Source of the DNA: a virus
Length of the DNA stretch: 31,160 nt
IMG/VR virus record: IMGVR_UViG_3300042356_001427
Location: 1-31,160 of that record
Strand: one strand, 5' to 3'
Position 1 is the first letter of the stretch. Every line of letters begins with the position of its first letter. Shown here one piece after another: positions 23,044 through 30,058 of the stretch. A program made the translations under genes and the position numbers. Below the pieces are notes generated by a model. That model ran no database searches. It was not told where the DNA came from and saw nothing but the letters and a program-made list of their open reading frames with translations.

Positions 23044-23526
23044 ATGAAAACGAAAGCACCATACGAAATAACATCTAAAGCGATTAAAGGATACGACGAG
23101 TCAAAAATCGCTAAATCTGAAACTAATGATTGTGTTGTAAGAGCATTTGCGTCATCGTTTGATATTCCATATGACAAGGCGTGGAAGATTATCTCTGAGA
23201 AATTTGGTAGACAACCAAGACAAGGAACTCGTGGTACATTCGCAACACTTAACAAATTGGCGGAAGTTCGTTATACTTGTAATTACAAGAAAATTAAACC
23301 GATTGGTGGAACATACGGAGCATTACATTACGATGTTAAAGTAAAGGGTGAGGTTGTTAAAAGAAAAATGACTGTTGGGACATTCATTAAGAAATACCCT
23401 GAAGGAACATTCTTCATCATAGTTAAAGGACACGCATTCACAATCAAGAATGGTGTGGTTATCGGTAACTACGAAGACGCAATAAAATTGAGAAAAGAGA
23501 TATATTTCGCATACCAAATTAAATAA
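23044..23526 (+). CDS. Papain-like fold protein (C39-like)
   Basis: The 160-residue protein has ETNDCVVRAFASSFDIPYDKAW (Cys30 as nucleophile candidate), then GTRGTF, and a second active-site half KGHAFTIKNGVVIGNYED (His130, then Asn142 or Asp145). This Cys...His...Asn/Asp order and the DCVVRA motif are typical of small papain-fold proteins encoded by many phages, probably proteases or isopeptidases; substrate unknown. No signal peptide. It has its own promoter box and shares a transcript with the HAD gene, 3 bases downstream. Confidence 0.75.
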   Translation: MKTKAPYEITSKAIKGYDESKIAKSETNDCVVRAFASSFDIPYDKAWKIISEKFGRQPRQGTRGTFATLNKLAEVRYTCNYKKIKPIGGTYGALHYDVKVKGEVVKRKMTVGTFIKKYPEGTFFIIVKGHAFTIKNGVVIGNYEDAIKLRKEIYFAYQIK

Positions 23527-23529
23527 ATT

Positions 23530-24048
23530 ATGAAAGTATTATTTTTAGACCACGACGGAGTTATCTGTTTGTCGAGTAATTGGGGTGGACGTTTTAAGAA
23601 AGTGGGGTTTGATAGTAACCCTGAAACACCATTGGATATCCGAATGGATAACTTTGATGTTAAGGCGGTTAAACTATTAAACAGTATTGTTGATATTACC
23701 GGTTGTGAACTTGTTATATCATCAGATTGGAAATTACAAGGGACATTAGAACAAATGAAAAAAATGTTTGTTACCCGTGGAATTAAACCACCAATTGACT
23801 ACACACCTAATTTAAAGACTTTTGATGAGGGTGCGGAACATTTATTAAAAGCGACTCTTGATTTCGAGGAAATACGAGTATTAGAAATTAAAAAGTATTT
23901 GGAAGACCATCCTGAAGTAACACATTGGGTTGCGGTTGATGATATGGACTTATCTAAATTAGAAAATTTCGTTCAAACTAAACGACCATATAATGAAGGA
24001 ATCAAACAATCCGGAGTTAAAGATAAAATTATTGATTTTCTAAAATAA
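23530..24048 (+). CDS. HAD-superfamily hydrolase
   Basis: Motif I is FLDHDGV (Asp7 nucleophile, Asp9 acid/base), motif II is VISSDWK, and motif IV is WVAVDDMDL near residues 137-145. These are the marks of a small HAD phosphatase with a minimal cap (172 residues). The C0-cap type would act on macromolecular or nucleotide substrates, for example nucleic-acid 5' or 3' phosphates, but the substrate cannot be read from sequence. It is cotranscribed with the papain-like protein and ends in a bidirectional terminator. Confidence 0.85.
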   Translation: MKVLFLDHDGVICLSSNWGGRFKKVGFDSNPETPLDIRMDNFDVKAVKLLNSIVDITGCELVISSDWKLQGTLEQMKKMFVTRGIKPPIDYTPNLKTFDEGAEHLLKATLDFEEIRVLEIKKYLEDHPEVTHWVAVDDMDLSKLENFVQTKRPYNEGIKQSGVKDKIIDFLK

Positions 24049-24075
24049 AAAAACCCTCTTTATTGAGGGTTTTCT
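24047..24075. terminator. Bidirectional intrinsic terminator
   Basis: CCCTC (24054-24058) pairs with GAGGG (24065-24069), extended by A-T pairs. The stop codon of the minus-strand gene lies in the loop. Confidence 0.8.
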
Positions 24076-24338
24076 GTTTCATCAGTGTTTTCAGTATTGG
24101 TTGATTTTTCTTTTTGAATTTTACTAATCATCCATCCCGCAACTGCGAATTCGGCGGTAGCCCAAAGTAAAAATTCACCCATACTTAATGTCGAATGTTT
24201 TTCCAATAAGAAGAAAATCATACCCCATTGTGCGATTACAAATGCGATACCTGACTCAATTCTTTTTTTAGAAAAGTAAGATGTTCTTGCTGAATACATA
24301 TTCATTAATTCAGTGAATAACCATTTAATTTTTTTCAT
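24060..24338 (-). CDS. Holin-like small membrane protein
   Basis: The 92-residue protein has a basic N-terminus (MKKIKWLFTELMNMYSARTS), KKRIESG, two hydrophobic helices (about 32-45, IAFVIAQWGMIFFLL; and 52-72, MGEFLLWATAEFAVAGWMI) and a charged C-terminal tail. Size, two-helix topology and polar tail fit phage holins, which form the pore that releases endolysin; the sequence type is also one that recurs in phages of Bacteroidota. Its promoter box (TATTTATCAATAAAAACAG) matches that of the GH19 endolysin at 16275. Holin function is inference and a structural membrane protein is the alternative. Confidence 0.6.
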   Translation of the reverse strand: MKKIKWLFTELMNMYSARTSYFSKKRIESGIAFVIAQWGMIFFLLEKHSTLSMGEFLLWATAEFAVAGWMISKIQKEKSTNTENTDETENPQ

Positions 24339-24350
24339 AACTGTTTTTAT

Positions 24351-24359
24351 TGATAAATA
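24351..24359 (-). promoter_or_regulatory. TATTTATCA box before the holin-like gene
   Basis: On the minus strand it lies 12 bases before the ATG at 24338, downstream of the GC-rich structured element. Confidence 0.5.
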
Positions 24360-24366
24360 TCAGGCA

Positions 24367-24436
24367 TTAAAAAAGGGGGATGGTAGCGAACCTCCCCCTA
24401 GTCAGTGTTACCGAAACGGTAACGGTCCTAACTGAA
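24367..24436 (-). ncRNA. GC-rich double hairpin: terminator or small structured RNA
   Basis: This 70-base stretch is far richer in G and C than its surroundings. Hairpin 1 is GTTACCG-TTT-CGGTAAC (24407-24423), bracketed by TCAGT/ACTGA arms (24402-24406 and 24431-24435). Hairpin 2 is GGGGGA...TCCCCC (24375-24398) with an inner GGT/ACC stem, followed on the minus strand by six T's. On the minus strand the second hairpin is a strong intrinsic terminator for the gene ending at 24439. The first hairpin is not needed for termination, so the pair may be the 3' end of a stable RNA. The function is open. Confidence 0.55.
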
Positions 24437-24438
24437 AA

Positions 24439-24966
24439 TTATTTACCTTTTAACAGGTTAAGACATTGTTTTAAATATTCTTTAGACCTAGCCGATGGTG
24501 TTAATTCATCCTCTCTACTTTGAATATTAAGAATCCTTTCAATATCTTTAACTAATTCTGTCCCGTGTTCGTGTTCTTTGTAAAGTTCAATTACTTTATC
24601 CATTGCTTTATGACAATTACCTGTAGTTTCATCATAATAATTTTTATTTCTAAATTGATTTAAGTGATTCATCATTTCGTATGACAAATGAGCACCACCA
24701 TCTTTGATATCTTTGAATAATCTGATGTTATTTAAAATACCTAAAGTATCAACGATTGAATTTACACCGTTTTGTCTTTTATAAACACCTGGTGAATAAC
24801 TAGCGGCGTCTTTAACACTACCAACAATATCATCTAAATTAATGACGTTGTTTGTCAAACATCTTGGTTTTTGTTCTTCATCTTGTTCACCATTAGAAAC
24901 TTGTTCCATTATTTTTGTTCGAATAATTTTTCTAAGTTCTTTTTCGTCTATTATAATTCTTTTCAT
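24439..24966 (-). CDS. Tagged hypothetical protein (MKRIIIDEKELRK start)
   Basis: The N-terminus (MKRIIIDEKELRKIIRTKIM) is a variant of the shared tag, with I-D-E instead of I-T-E, followed by a helix with hydrophobic residues every three or four positions. The remaining 140 residues are mostly helical and polar, with two or three scattered Cys, no recognised catalytic motif and no membrane segment. It is followed by the GC-rich double hairpin. A TATTTATTA box lies upstream at 24990-24998. Packaged or structural phage protein by association only. Confidence 0.65.
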   Translation of the reverse strand: MKRIIIDEKELRKIIRTKIMEQVSNGEQDEEQKPRCLTNNVINLDDIVGSVKDAASYSPGVYKRQNGVNSIVDTLGILNNIRLFKDIKDGGAHLSYEMMNHLNQFRNKNYYDETTGNCHKAMDKVIELYKEHEHGTELVKDIERILNIQSREDELTPSARSKEYLKQCLNLLKGK

Positions 24967-24989
24967 ATGTCAATATTTTATTTTTCTTT

Positions 24990-24998
24990 TAATAAATA
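24990..24998 (-). promoter_or_regulatory. TATTTATTA box before the 24966 gene
   Basis: On the minus strand TATTTATTAAAAG lies 23 bases before the ATG, in a very A/T-rich leader. Confidence 0.4.
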
Positions 24999-25065
24999 TT
25001 TGAATATTTATAATTAACCATCGGTTGTGCTAAAATGAGCATAAATTTTAATTTAAAATATATGG

Positions 25066-25287
25066 ATGATGAGAGTAGGAAACAAGACTTGGAAACAAAT
25101 ATTTATGGGAAATGTGGCAGTGAAATGTCTTGTCTTGGGAATGTTCTTCAATCCTTTTGGGTTCGATGCGGTTCAATATTATCTTTATACTCTAACAGGA
25201 AGTTTAATGAAAGCAAATTTAATTTTGTATGGTATTTCGGGGTTTTTCTTTGGTTTATATTTCTTCTTTCGAAATCGTTCTAAGTAA
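25066..25287 (+). CDS. Small two-helix membrane protein (73 aa)
   Basis: I prefer this frame to an overlapping frame starting at 25035, because it gives a coherent membrane protein: NKTWKQIFMGNVAVKCLVLG, then FFNPFGFD, a second hydrophobic helix (LILYGISGFFFGLYFFF) and a basic end (RNRSK). Two adjacent ATGs at 25066 and 25069 are both possible starts. It is convergent with the kinase gene, 4 bases away. It might be a second holin or a membrane anchor; function unknown. Confidence 0.6.
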   Translation: MMRVGNKTWKQIFMGNVAVKCLVLGMFFNPFGFDAVQYYLYTLTGSLMKANLILYGISGFFFGLYFFFRNRSK

Positions 25288-25291
25288 AACT

Positions 25292-25696
25292 TTACAGTTT
25301 TAACTCAAAACGATTCTTCATTATTTCTAACTTATCTTCAGGAACGTTATGTTGATTAACACCACCGTGTCTATTTTCAACAACCATTGAAAACACTGTG
25401 AATCCGAATTCTTTTGCCAATTCATAATAAACATCCATTTCCCATTCTTGGGTGAATGTATTAGCAACTGCGATTCTTGTTGGTGTCATTCCACCATTTG
25501 CGTTCTTCATAGATATTCTAACTTGGTTTTGACACCAAGCGTGAGCGTCCTTTAATTTAAGGGGGTTGAATTTATATTCATTACCTTCCATAAAGAACAT
25601 ATCAGCTTCAAAATAAACAGCACCGATAGATTTTGCTAACGTTGATTTACCCGCTCCAGGTAAACCTCTCAAGAGATATAAAATTTTTCCATTCAT
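25292..25696 (-). CDS. P-loop kinase, AAA_33 / N4BP2-like
   Basis: Walker A GLPGAGKST lies at 11-19 in LLRGLPGAGKSTLAKSIG, followed by ADMFF (the Asp of small kinases). An FNPLKLKDAHAWCQNQVR helix and VANTFTQEWEMDVYYELA follow. The order matches small phage and eukaryotic proteins related to polynucleotide kinase (N4BP2L1-like). At 134 residues it is a minimal kinase; the substrate may be a nucleotide, a nucleic-acid end or a small molecule. A TACATTTG box sits 4 bases before the ATG, so the transcript may be leaderless. Together with the HAD phosphatase it could form an end-repair pair, which is speculative because the genes are apart. Confidence 0.85.
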   Translation of the reverse strand: MNGKILYLLRGLPGAGKSTLAKSIGAVYFEADMFFMEGNEYKFNPLKLKDAHAWCQNQVRISMKNANGGMTPTRIAVANTFTQEWEMDVYYELAKEFGFTVFSMVVENRHGGVNQHNVPEDKLEIMKNRFELKL

Positions 25697-25700
25697 AAGT

Positions 25701-25708
25701 CAAATGTA
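25701..25708 (-). promoter_or_regulatory. TACATTTG -7 box, possible leaderless start
   Basis: On the minus strand TACATTTG fits TAnnTTTG and ends 4 bases before the ATG at 25696. Confidence 0.5.
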
Positions 25709-25712
25709 GTGA

Positions 25713-25721
25713 TATTTATAA
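25713..25721 (+). promoter_or_regulatory. TATTTATAA box before the large modular gene
   Basis: TATTTATAATATAAAAC lies 16 bases before the ATG at 25738, back to back with the host-type box of the divergent kinase gene. Confidence 0.5.
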
Positions 25722-25737
25722 TATAAAACAACAAATA

Positions 25738-27132
25738 ATGGATGTTAAAAAAATAGTTCTTGATGTATTATCAGAATCAAAGAAAAAGAATAAAAAAGAT
25801 GATAGATGTGTGAGATTAGCCAAACAAAAATATGATACTTGGCCGTCAGCGTATGCTTCAGGTGCGGTTGTTAAATGTCGTCAAGGAAAAATATGGAAAG
25901 AAGAAGTTGAATCACTTGATGAAGCAACTAAAACAGATTATAGTAAAGAAAATGAGTCGGGATTACACGGATGGTTTTCAAGACAAGGTGGGAAAGGTAA
26001 ATCTCAAGGTTGGGTTGATTGTAACACTTGTAGAACAGACTCAAACGGTAAAAAAACTTGTAAATCTTGTGGTAGAAGTGATGGTGAAGATAGGTCAAAA
26101 TATCCGGCTTGTAGACCAACCCCATCAGCTTGTGGAACTAAAGGTAAAGGTAAAAAGTGGGGTAAAAAAACTAAAATGGGTGTGAAGGAAAATGTTAAAG
26201 TTTCAAAGGATTTACAATACCATTTAGATAACGAAATTACATTATCAGAAAACGTATTTAGAATTTATTCAGAGAAATATTTCAAATTAATTAATGAAGT
26301 TAGGTCACTTTATAATAGAGATTTAATCAGATTAAATGAAGAAGATTCTTGGATTGTTGAATCTGATTTAGGTAAAAAAGTGTTACTTGAAAATGGTGAA
26401 GAGGTTTACTTAGACGCACCAATGTATGAAGAAGAAAATGAAGATGAAAGAGAACTTAGAGAGAAATTAAATTTAGATAAAGACCACGTAGTAAAAATCA
26501 TTAAAAAAATGGGGTCTATGAGATATTTTAGTATAACATTTGATGGTATTACTAAATTATTCTTAATGGGTAATGTTTATAACATTTTATTTAAAACAAT
26601 TATCAGACATTTTAAAGTTACCGGTGTTCCACATTTCAAAAGATTTTTAGATTTAGATTTTGATTATTTTGTCTTTATGGATAGAAATGAACCGAATTTC
26701 TATAAGAAAGATTTAGAAAAAATGGATGTCGATGCTCGCGACCCATTTGGTAGAGATAGTTTTCTTTTTGAGTATTCCCCAATTGATAAAAGAAATTTTG
26801 ATTCAACAGTATTCAAACACGAAGAATTGGAGGATTCTATTAATGAAGCATTACACCGAGGTAAGAATGTAAAAATAGGTAGTCCATTCAGAACACCGGG
26901 TGGTCCTAAGAAATTTGCGGTGTATGTTAAGACAGGTAAAGGAACAGTTAAAAAGGTGACATTTGGTGACCCCAATTTAAGAGTTAAAAACGCAAATAAA
27001 GGTCGAGCAAAATCATTTAGAGCAAGACATAAGTGTGACCAAAAGAAAGATAGAACAACGGCAGGGTATTGGTCTTGTAATGTTGGTCGATACGCTAAAA
27101 AATTGGGATTAAAATCATCAAGTAGTTGGTAA
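25738..27132 (+). CDS. Large modular virion-type protein with two Cys-rich modules
   Basis: The 464-residue protein has a tag-like start (MDVKKIVLDVLSESKKK), then CVRLAKQKYDTWPSAYASGA, a phage/virus module (DUF5872-like, from memory). A Cys-rich stretch follows (about 98-133; CNTCRTDSNGKKTCKSCG, YPACRPTPSACG) that may bind zinc. The middle (165-340) is charged with no known domain. After SINE at 367-370 comes a compact C-terminal domain, FRTPGGPKKFAVYVKTGKGT, FGDPNLRVKNANKGRAKSFR and CDQKKDRTTAGYWSC, also recurrent in large phages. Both modules are conserved in viral genomes without a firm function; a capsid-associated or DNA-binding structural role is plausible. It is probably cotranscribed with the next gene, 1 base away. 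Confidence 0.75.
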   Translation: MDVKKIVLDVLSESKKKNKKDDRCVRLAKQKYDTWPSAYASGAVVKCRQGKIWKEEVESLDEATKTDYSKENESGLHGWFSRQGGKGKSQGWVDCNTCRTDSNGKKTCKSCGRSDGEDRSKYPACRPTPSACGTKGKGKKWGKKTKMGVKENVKVSKDLQYHLDNEITLSENVFRIYSEKYFKLINEVRSLYNRDLIRLNEEDSWIVESDLGKKVLLENGEEVYLDAPMYEEENEDERELREKLNLDKDHVVKIIKKMGSMRYFSITFDGITKLFLMGNVYNILFKTIIRHFKVTGVPHFKRFLDLDFDYFVFMDRNEPNFYKKDLEKMDVDARDPFGRDSFLFEYSPIDKRNFDSTVFKHEELEDSINEALHRGKNVKIGSPFRTPGGPKKFAVYVKTGKGTVKKVTFGDPNLRVKNANKGRAKSFRARHKCDQKKDRTTAGYWSCNVGRYAKKLGLKSSSSW

Positions 27133-27133
27133 T

Positions 27134-28321
27134 ATGGAAGAAAAAATTAAATTTTTATTTGACAAAATATTAGAGAAGACTGTTAAAAATTATAATCAAT
27201 ATAATGACAGTCGCGTTAAAATTGAATCAACTCCGACAATTGATTTAGTTAATAAAGTTAAAACACATAGAGGTTCAAAATACGAAGTTTATGTTAAAAT
27301 TCCTGAATTAAAAGTTTTTGCCGATTTTACACATATATTTCATAAGGTATGGAAAACAATGGGTTTACATAAGACATTAGAAACTAATTTGTTTATTAAT
27401 ACAATAATTCCCAGAAACTTTGATACTTTAAAATATAAAGCAAACCAATACAAAAAAGAATTACAAGAAGAGGTTGATAAATATGTTAAAAGACAACGTG
27501 TTGTTGGTAATGAAATTAGTATTAATATTGATGATGTTGAAGTTATTAACAATAATTGGGTTGGTGGATATAGAATGAGTTTTAGTGTATATGCAACCTG
27601 TATAAACAATGGAAATCAAGAAGAAATCCTAAGAGTTGATAACCCTATAATCGAAAGAGAATTAAATTATATTTGCACTGAACTACTTGGACACGAATAT
27701 ATGGATGGTATTATTCAAGGTTACGGTTTAACTGTTGATTTTGTTAAAAACGAACCAAGTGAAATCAATGAGGGTAAAATGGATGATATTAAAGATTTCA
27801 TTAAGAAAAACACTGATAAAATAAAAACCACATTTAAAGAAGAATTAAAAAATTCTAGTGATGATGCTAAAACAGCTTTCAAACATTTAATCACAAAGAA
27901 AAAAGATTTAACAAAAGAAGAACGTGAAGAAATTTCAAAAGAATTAAAACAAGTATTCAAGAGAACGGCTAAACGTTTAGGTATGGCTAGTTTGTTTATT
28001 TTACCGGGTGGAACTATATTAGTTATCTTACTTAATTTATTTACTAAGAAAAAAGAAGTTCCATACGATGAAACGATAAGTGAAGGTAAAAAAGTTAGGT
28101 TATTTACTGAAAGTATTGATAATCACGAATTGAAGTGGCATAGAGACCGTGAGGATAGATTAGTTGAAGTTATTGAAGGTGAAGGTTGGCAATTACAATT
28201 TGATGATGAATTACCGTTTAATTTAGAAAAAGGGATGAGTGTTATCATCCCCGAAGGTGTGTATCATAGAGTTATTAAAGGAAGTGGAAATCTAAAAGTA
28301 TCAATTACTGTATTAGACTAA
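27134..28321 (+). CDS. Modular protein: unknown domain, membrane helix, cupin
   Basis: The 395-residue protein has an N-terminal alpha/beta domain (1-205), then EINEGKMDDIKDF (INE at 211-213). A Lys/Glu-rich helical stretch (215-280) leads to one hydrophobic segment, RLGMASLFILPGGTILVILL (about 281-302), followed by KKK. The C-terminal domain (about 328-395) is a cupin-like barrel, HRDREDRLVEVIEGEGWQLQ, LEKGMSVIIPEGVYHRVIKG. This middle-plus-cupin arrangement recurs in virion-type proteins of large phages. The metal ligands are not all identifiable. The frame converges with the thioesterase gene, overlapping by 9 bases. Function unknown. Confidence 0.7.
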   Translation: MEEKIKFLFDKILEKTVKNYNQYNDSRVKIESTPTIDLVNKVKTHRGSKYEVYVKIPELKVFADFTHIFHKVWKTMGLHKTLETNLFINTIIPRNFDTLKYKANQYKKELQEEVDKYVKRQRVVGNEISINIDDVEVINNNWVGGYRMSFSVYATCINNGNQEEILRVDNPIIERELNYICTELLGHEYMDGIIQGYGLTVDFVKNEPSEINEGKMDDIKDFIKKNTDKIKTTFKEELKNSSDDAKTAFKHLITKKKDLTKEEREEISKELKQVFKRTAKRLGMASLFILPGGTILVILLNLFTKKKEVPYDETISEGKKVRLFTESIDNHELKWHRDREDRLVEVIEGEGWQLQFDDELPFNLEKGMSVIIPEGVYHRVIKGSGNLKVSITVLD

Positions 28322-28726
28322 TTCAACTTTCTCTTCAAAAATCTTATTGATTTTATTTTTCACTCTTTCACTTATTGGAATTGGAGAACCCCCATCGTCG
28401 ATTCTAACAAACGTAATGTTAGTTTTCAATACAAGTTCTTGTTTACCTGTATAAACGTTGTGAGACCTCGCCTCCATATAGATTGTTATGGAAGTATTAC
28501 CAATTTTAGACGGAAAACCATAGATTTTCAATAATTGATTTTCTTTAGCGGGTTTTTCAAAATTACACTTATCTATTGAGACTGTAACCATTCTTGGGGT
28601 ATCACATAATTGCATCGCGTAACCCGCTGCCGCTGAGTCAATCCATTTAAGTAACGAACCACCAAATAAATTACCGTGAAATCCTAAATCGGACTTTTTG
28701 ATTGGATGACTAGAAATTAATTCCAT
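28313..28726 (-). CDS. Hotdog-fold acyl-CoA thioesterase
   Basis: It would hydrolyse acyl-CoA thioesters, releasing fatty acid and CoA. The family pattern is clear over 137 residues: FHGNLFGGSLLKWIDSAAAG (hotdog helix with the conserved Asp/Ala), then MVTVSIDKCNFEKPAK, and two strands GNTSITIYMEARSHNVYTGK and LKTNITFVRID, ending with a short tail. The closest type is YciA/BACH-like. No signal peptide. It is unusual in a phage; together with the YceI-like protein and the phospholipase it points to interest in host lipids. It converges with and overlaps the previous gene; no promoter box was clear on its strand. Confidence 0.9.
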   Translation of the reverse strand: MELISSHPIKKSDLGFHGNLFGGSLLKWIDSAAAGYAMQLCDTPRMVTVSIDKCNFEKPAKENQLLKIYGFPSKIGNTSITIYMEARSHNVYTGKQELVLKTNITFVRIDDGGSPIPISERVKNKINKIFEEKVELV

Positions 28727-28763
28727 AAAAATAAAATAGAGTTTACATTTAATACCTTTTCGG

Positions 28764-28772
28764 TATTTATAA
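28764..28772 (+). promoter_or_regulatory. TATTTATAA box before the 28791 gene
   Basis: TATTTATAAGTATATTAATA lies between the thioesterase and the metallopeptidase genes, 18 bases before the ATG at 28791. Confidence 0.5.
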
Positions 28773-28790
28773 GTATATTAATATGGTAAT

Positions 28791-30014
28791 ATGAGCAACG
28801 AAACTTACATAAAAAAAATAAATAATTTACTGTCAAAAAAAACTTATCATTATGAGTCAGAAATATATTCATTTGACTATATTCTTGAGTTAACAGGTGA
28901 GATAAAACCATTGATTAGTATTGGTGAATGGAAAGACTTTTATTTATTGAATTTCAAGATTTTTAATCTTAATGATACCGCAAAAAGAATAATATCATTT
29001 CTTATAAAAGAACATCCTGAATATAAAACTGAAGATAAAGAAATTTATGATGTAAAAAAACCATTACGTCAATTAGGAATTGAAAGAAGTTTAGGTGGTA
29101 TGGCCAGAAAAATGTTGAGAGCACTTAATATTAAAGAGACAATTACTAAAGAAGTTTTAGTATCTTTGTCAGAACTTGAGGGGGATTATGAAGAAATTAA
29201 GTTAAATATTGATGAATCAAGTACAAGTATTTCGTCAGGTGAATATACCGGACCATTAGAATTGGGGTTAATAAAATGGAAAAATAAAACACTATCACCA
29301 TTTAGTGAGTTTGTTGATACTAAATTTAACCATAAGAAAAAACAAAAAACAGTTAAAAACAATGTGAAACGTGTTGTTGGGGTTTGGGAAAAAAATCCTG
29401 ATGGTTCATATAAAACAAATCAACACGATGTACACACAATTAATGAAGGTATGATTGATAGATTAGCCATTAGAACAGTTGTTAAAGACATTGTAAGTAT
29501 AATTAAACAAAATGAAGAAGGTGGATTTTATTTACCTGAAGATATTAATGGAGAACTTCAATATAAGTTAACAAATAAAAAGATATTATTTAGTGTTGAA
29601 TTAACTTTACGATTTAATGACATTATTGGTGGGTTTGGTGTTAATGGTGCCTACTCACACGAGGAAGATGTTATAGAAATGGTTGTCGAATATAATCCAA
29701 AAACTATTAATCAACAATTATATGATTTAATTGGTGAGATTAACGAGGTATTGACTCACGAAATGGTTCACCTTAAACAAAATTATAGGGGCGAATTAAA
29801 CTATGAGGATGTTGAAGGTAGTAATTTAGAATATTACTCAAGAAATCATGAAATACCGGCACAATATTATGGGTTTAAACGTTTATCAAAATTAAGGAAA
29901 TTACCTTTAGAGGATGTTGTTAGAGAATGGTTCGACACTCATAAAAAAACCCATATGTTAAATCCTGATGAGGTGAAAATCGTAATAGAAAAAATACTTA
30001 ATTATAAAGCATAA
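28791..30014 (+). CDS. Two-part protein with C-terminal zinc metallopeptidase
   Basis: The 407-residue protein has an N-terminal helical part (1-200; includes IERSLGGMARKMLRALNI) that I do not recognise. After TINEGMIDRLAIRTVVKDI (INE at 217-219) comes a zincin domain with EVLTHEMVHLKQNYRGEL (zinc His323 and His327, catalytic Glu324) and NHEIPAQYYG, where Glu354 is the likely third ligand. No signal peptide. It is the third HExxH protein in this window. If the INE is a processing site, the protease domain would be released from its N-terminal half. Monocistronic, with a promoter box and a terminator. Substrate unknown. Confidence 0.78.
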   Translation: MSNETYIKKINNLLSKKTYHYESEIYSFDYILELTGEIKPLISIGEWKDFYLLNFKIFNLNDTAKRIISFLIKEHPEYKTEDKEIYDVKKPLRQLGIERSLGGMARKMLRALNIKETITKEVLVSLSELEGDYEEIKLNIDESSTSISSGEYTGPLELGLIKWKNKTLSPFSEFVDTKFNHKKKQKTVKNNVKRVVGVWEKNPDGSYKTNQHDVHTINEGMIDRLAIRTVVKDIVSIIKQNEEGGFYLPEDINGELQYKLTNKKILFSVELTLRFNDIIGGFGVNGAYSHEEDVIEMVVEYNPKTINQQLYDLIGEINEVLTHEMVHLKQNYRGELNYEDVEGSNLEYYSRNHEIPAQYYGFKRLSKLRKLPLEDVVREWFDTHKKTHMLNPDEVKIVIEKILNYKA

Positions 30015-30044
30015 AAAAAGGTCATCAATTGATGACCTTTTTTA
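30013..30044. terminator. Perfect palindromic bidirectional terminator
   Basis: Positions 30014-30043 read the same on both strands. AGGTCATC (30019-30026) pairs with GATGACCT (30031-30038), flanked by A and T runs, and serves both convergent genes. Confidence 0.9.
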
Positions 30045-30058
30045 TTAATTAACAAATC

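Noticed and set aside
25035-25283. Overlapping plus-strand frame starting MSINFNLKYMDD
   Set aside because: The alternative frame from 25066 gives a coherent two-helix membrane protein with a basic tail; this one looks like its shadow.
28313-28321. Overlapping convergent gene ends as a sign of misassembly
   Set aside because: Short convergent overlaps also occur at 953-956 and 20806-20809, and both proteins here end normally, so it is compact packing.
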